64,000 bases of DNA from Trichuris trichiura. Its lineage: Eukaryota; Nematoda; Enoplea; Trichinellida; Trichuridae. This document shows positions 63,801 through 64,000 of this stretch, in pieces (within the stretch, counting starts at the first letter, position 1; every line of letters starts with the position of its first letter). A program made the position numbers and the translations under genes. Below the pieces are notes generated by a model. The model saw only the letters and a list, made by a program, of their open reading frames with translations, was not told the origin of the DNA and made no database searches. The stretch is taken from the NCBI GenBank assembly GCA_037903355.1, contig JBAJFE010000014.1, positions 62,001-126,000 on the forward strand, in the 5' to 3' direction.

Positions 63801-64000
63801 TATTTCAATGTAGTAATCGTATGACTGTACGAATCATTTGTTCATTGACTTAAAACGTTTTAAATTGTTTAATTTTAGGGTTACGTTGGATGTTGCTTAG
63901 GTATAAGTAATATTGGATCTGTTTTGACCTGCTTTGGTGTTTGCAATGCAATATGCTCAGTTTTGTTTGGTCCGTTGATTCAACTGTTCGGTCGTATGCC
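60840..64000 (+). CDS. unc-93: UNC-93 family transporter-like protein, 3' end outside window
   Basis: In C. elegans UNC-93 is a multipass regulatory subunit of the SUP-9 two-pore K+ channel that controls muscle excitability; the fold is MFS-like. Exons seen: 60840-62000, 63007-63117, 63879 onward, cut by the window end. About 150 hydrophilic N-terminal residues (PVHGSFYRKLY, Lys/Arg/Pro-rich) precede the first membrane span. The family hallmark LQNLQTSINGDENLGFISLC follows span 1 (about residues 175-200). Further spans include YLLNRIGCKMTMIVSLFIYS and MGFASAPLWAAKSAYLTETG. The second exon carries FSGMERGFISADFSK, matching the conserved GMEQAF..G.F.K segment, and the third carries GISNIGSVLTCFG. 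The start at 60840 (MDVVCLQNRNR) is chosen because it follows a stretch with poor coding character; an in-frame ATG exists at 60801. Confidence 0.9.

Overview
The window is nuclear DNA from an animal with short introns, most likely a nematode of the Trichuris/Trichinella (Dorylaimia) branch. Evidence for an animal: spliced genes for DNA polymerase theta, a Vsx/Chx10 homeodomain factor, EXOC7, ZPR1, MYBBP1A, COX6B and UNC-93. Many introns are 47-60 bp with GT..AG ends. The nematode placement is inferred from intron size, gene style and an UNC-93 homologue; no rRNA or mitochondrial marker is present to confirm it.

Layout. 346-16408 (+): the 3' part of POLQ (end of helicase, short central region, whole polymerase domain). 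One of its introns is 9.3 kb and holds a complete Vsx-type homeobox gene on the opposite strand (3884-2664). 17.8-18.3 kb (-): a small secreted cysteine-rich (WAP-like) protein. 20.6-21.3 kb (+): UPRT homologue. 22.4-23.7 kb (+): CRAL-TRIO/GOLD lipid-transfer protein. 23.7-28.9 kb: gene-poor. 28.9-29.5 kb (+): COX6B. 30.5-32.1 kb (+): intronless UDP-glycosyltransferase. 37.5-32.5 kb (-): exocyst subunit EXOC7/Exo70. 39.0-38.3 kb (-): permuted papain-like (YiiX/C92) amidase. 41.6-40.9 kb (-): mitochondrial ribosomal protein L17. 42.6-42.9 kb (+): small basic protein of unknown function. 43.9-48.7 kb (+) and 51.1-48.8 kb (-): MYBBP1A and AFG2A/SPATA5, convergent with about 100 bp between stop codons. 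52.3-53.8 kb (-): a Penelope-like retroelement copy. 54.7-57.0 kb (+): ZPR1. 60.8 kb to the end (+): UNC-93, incomplete.

The most unusual content is a family of transposed sequences at 7.7, 8.8, 13.9, 18.6, 30.0 and 52.3 kb. All share a hammerhead-ribozyme-like core (CTGANGA, a GGGTC/GACCC-type stem, GAAA). Five of the six have 12-15 bp target-site duplications visible at their exact ends. The 52.3 kb member carries a Penelope-like ORF (reverse-transcriptase remnant plus GIY-YIG endonuclease). The others are 150-500 bp non-coding solo or fold-back copies. This looks like a Penelope-like element with non-autonomous, ribozyme-bearing satellites. The hammerhead core has a constant irregularity that needs testing.

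Functionally the genes are a mixed housekeeping set: DNA repair (POLQ), secretion (EXOC7), nucleolar/ribosome biogenesis (MYBBP1A, AFG2A), mitochondrial translation and respiration (MRPL17, COX6B), lipid and xenobiotic handling (CRAL-TRIO, UGT), and muscle/membrane physiology (UNC-93). I see no operon. Splice models were made by eye from homology and reading-frame continuity.
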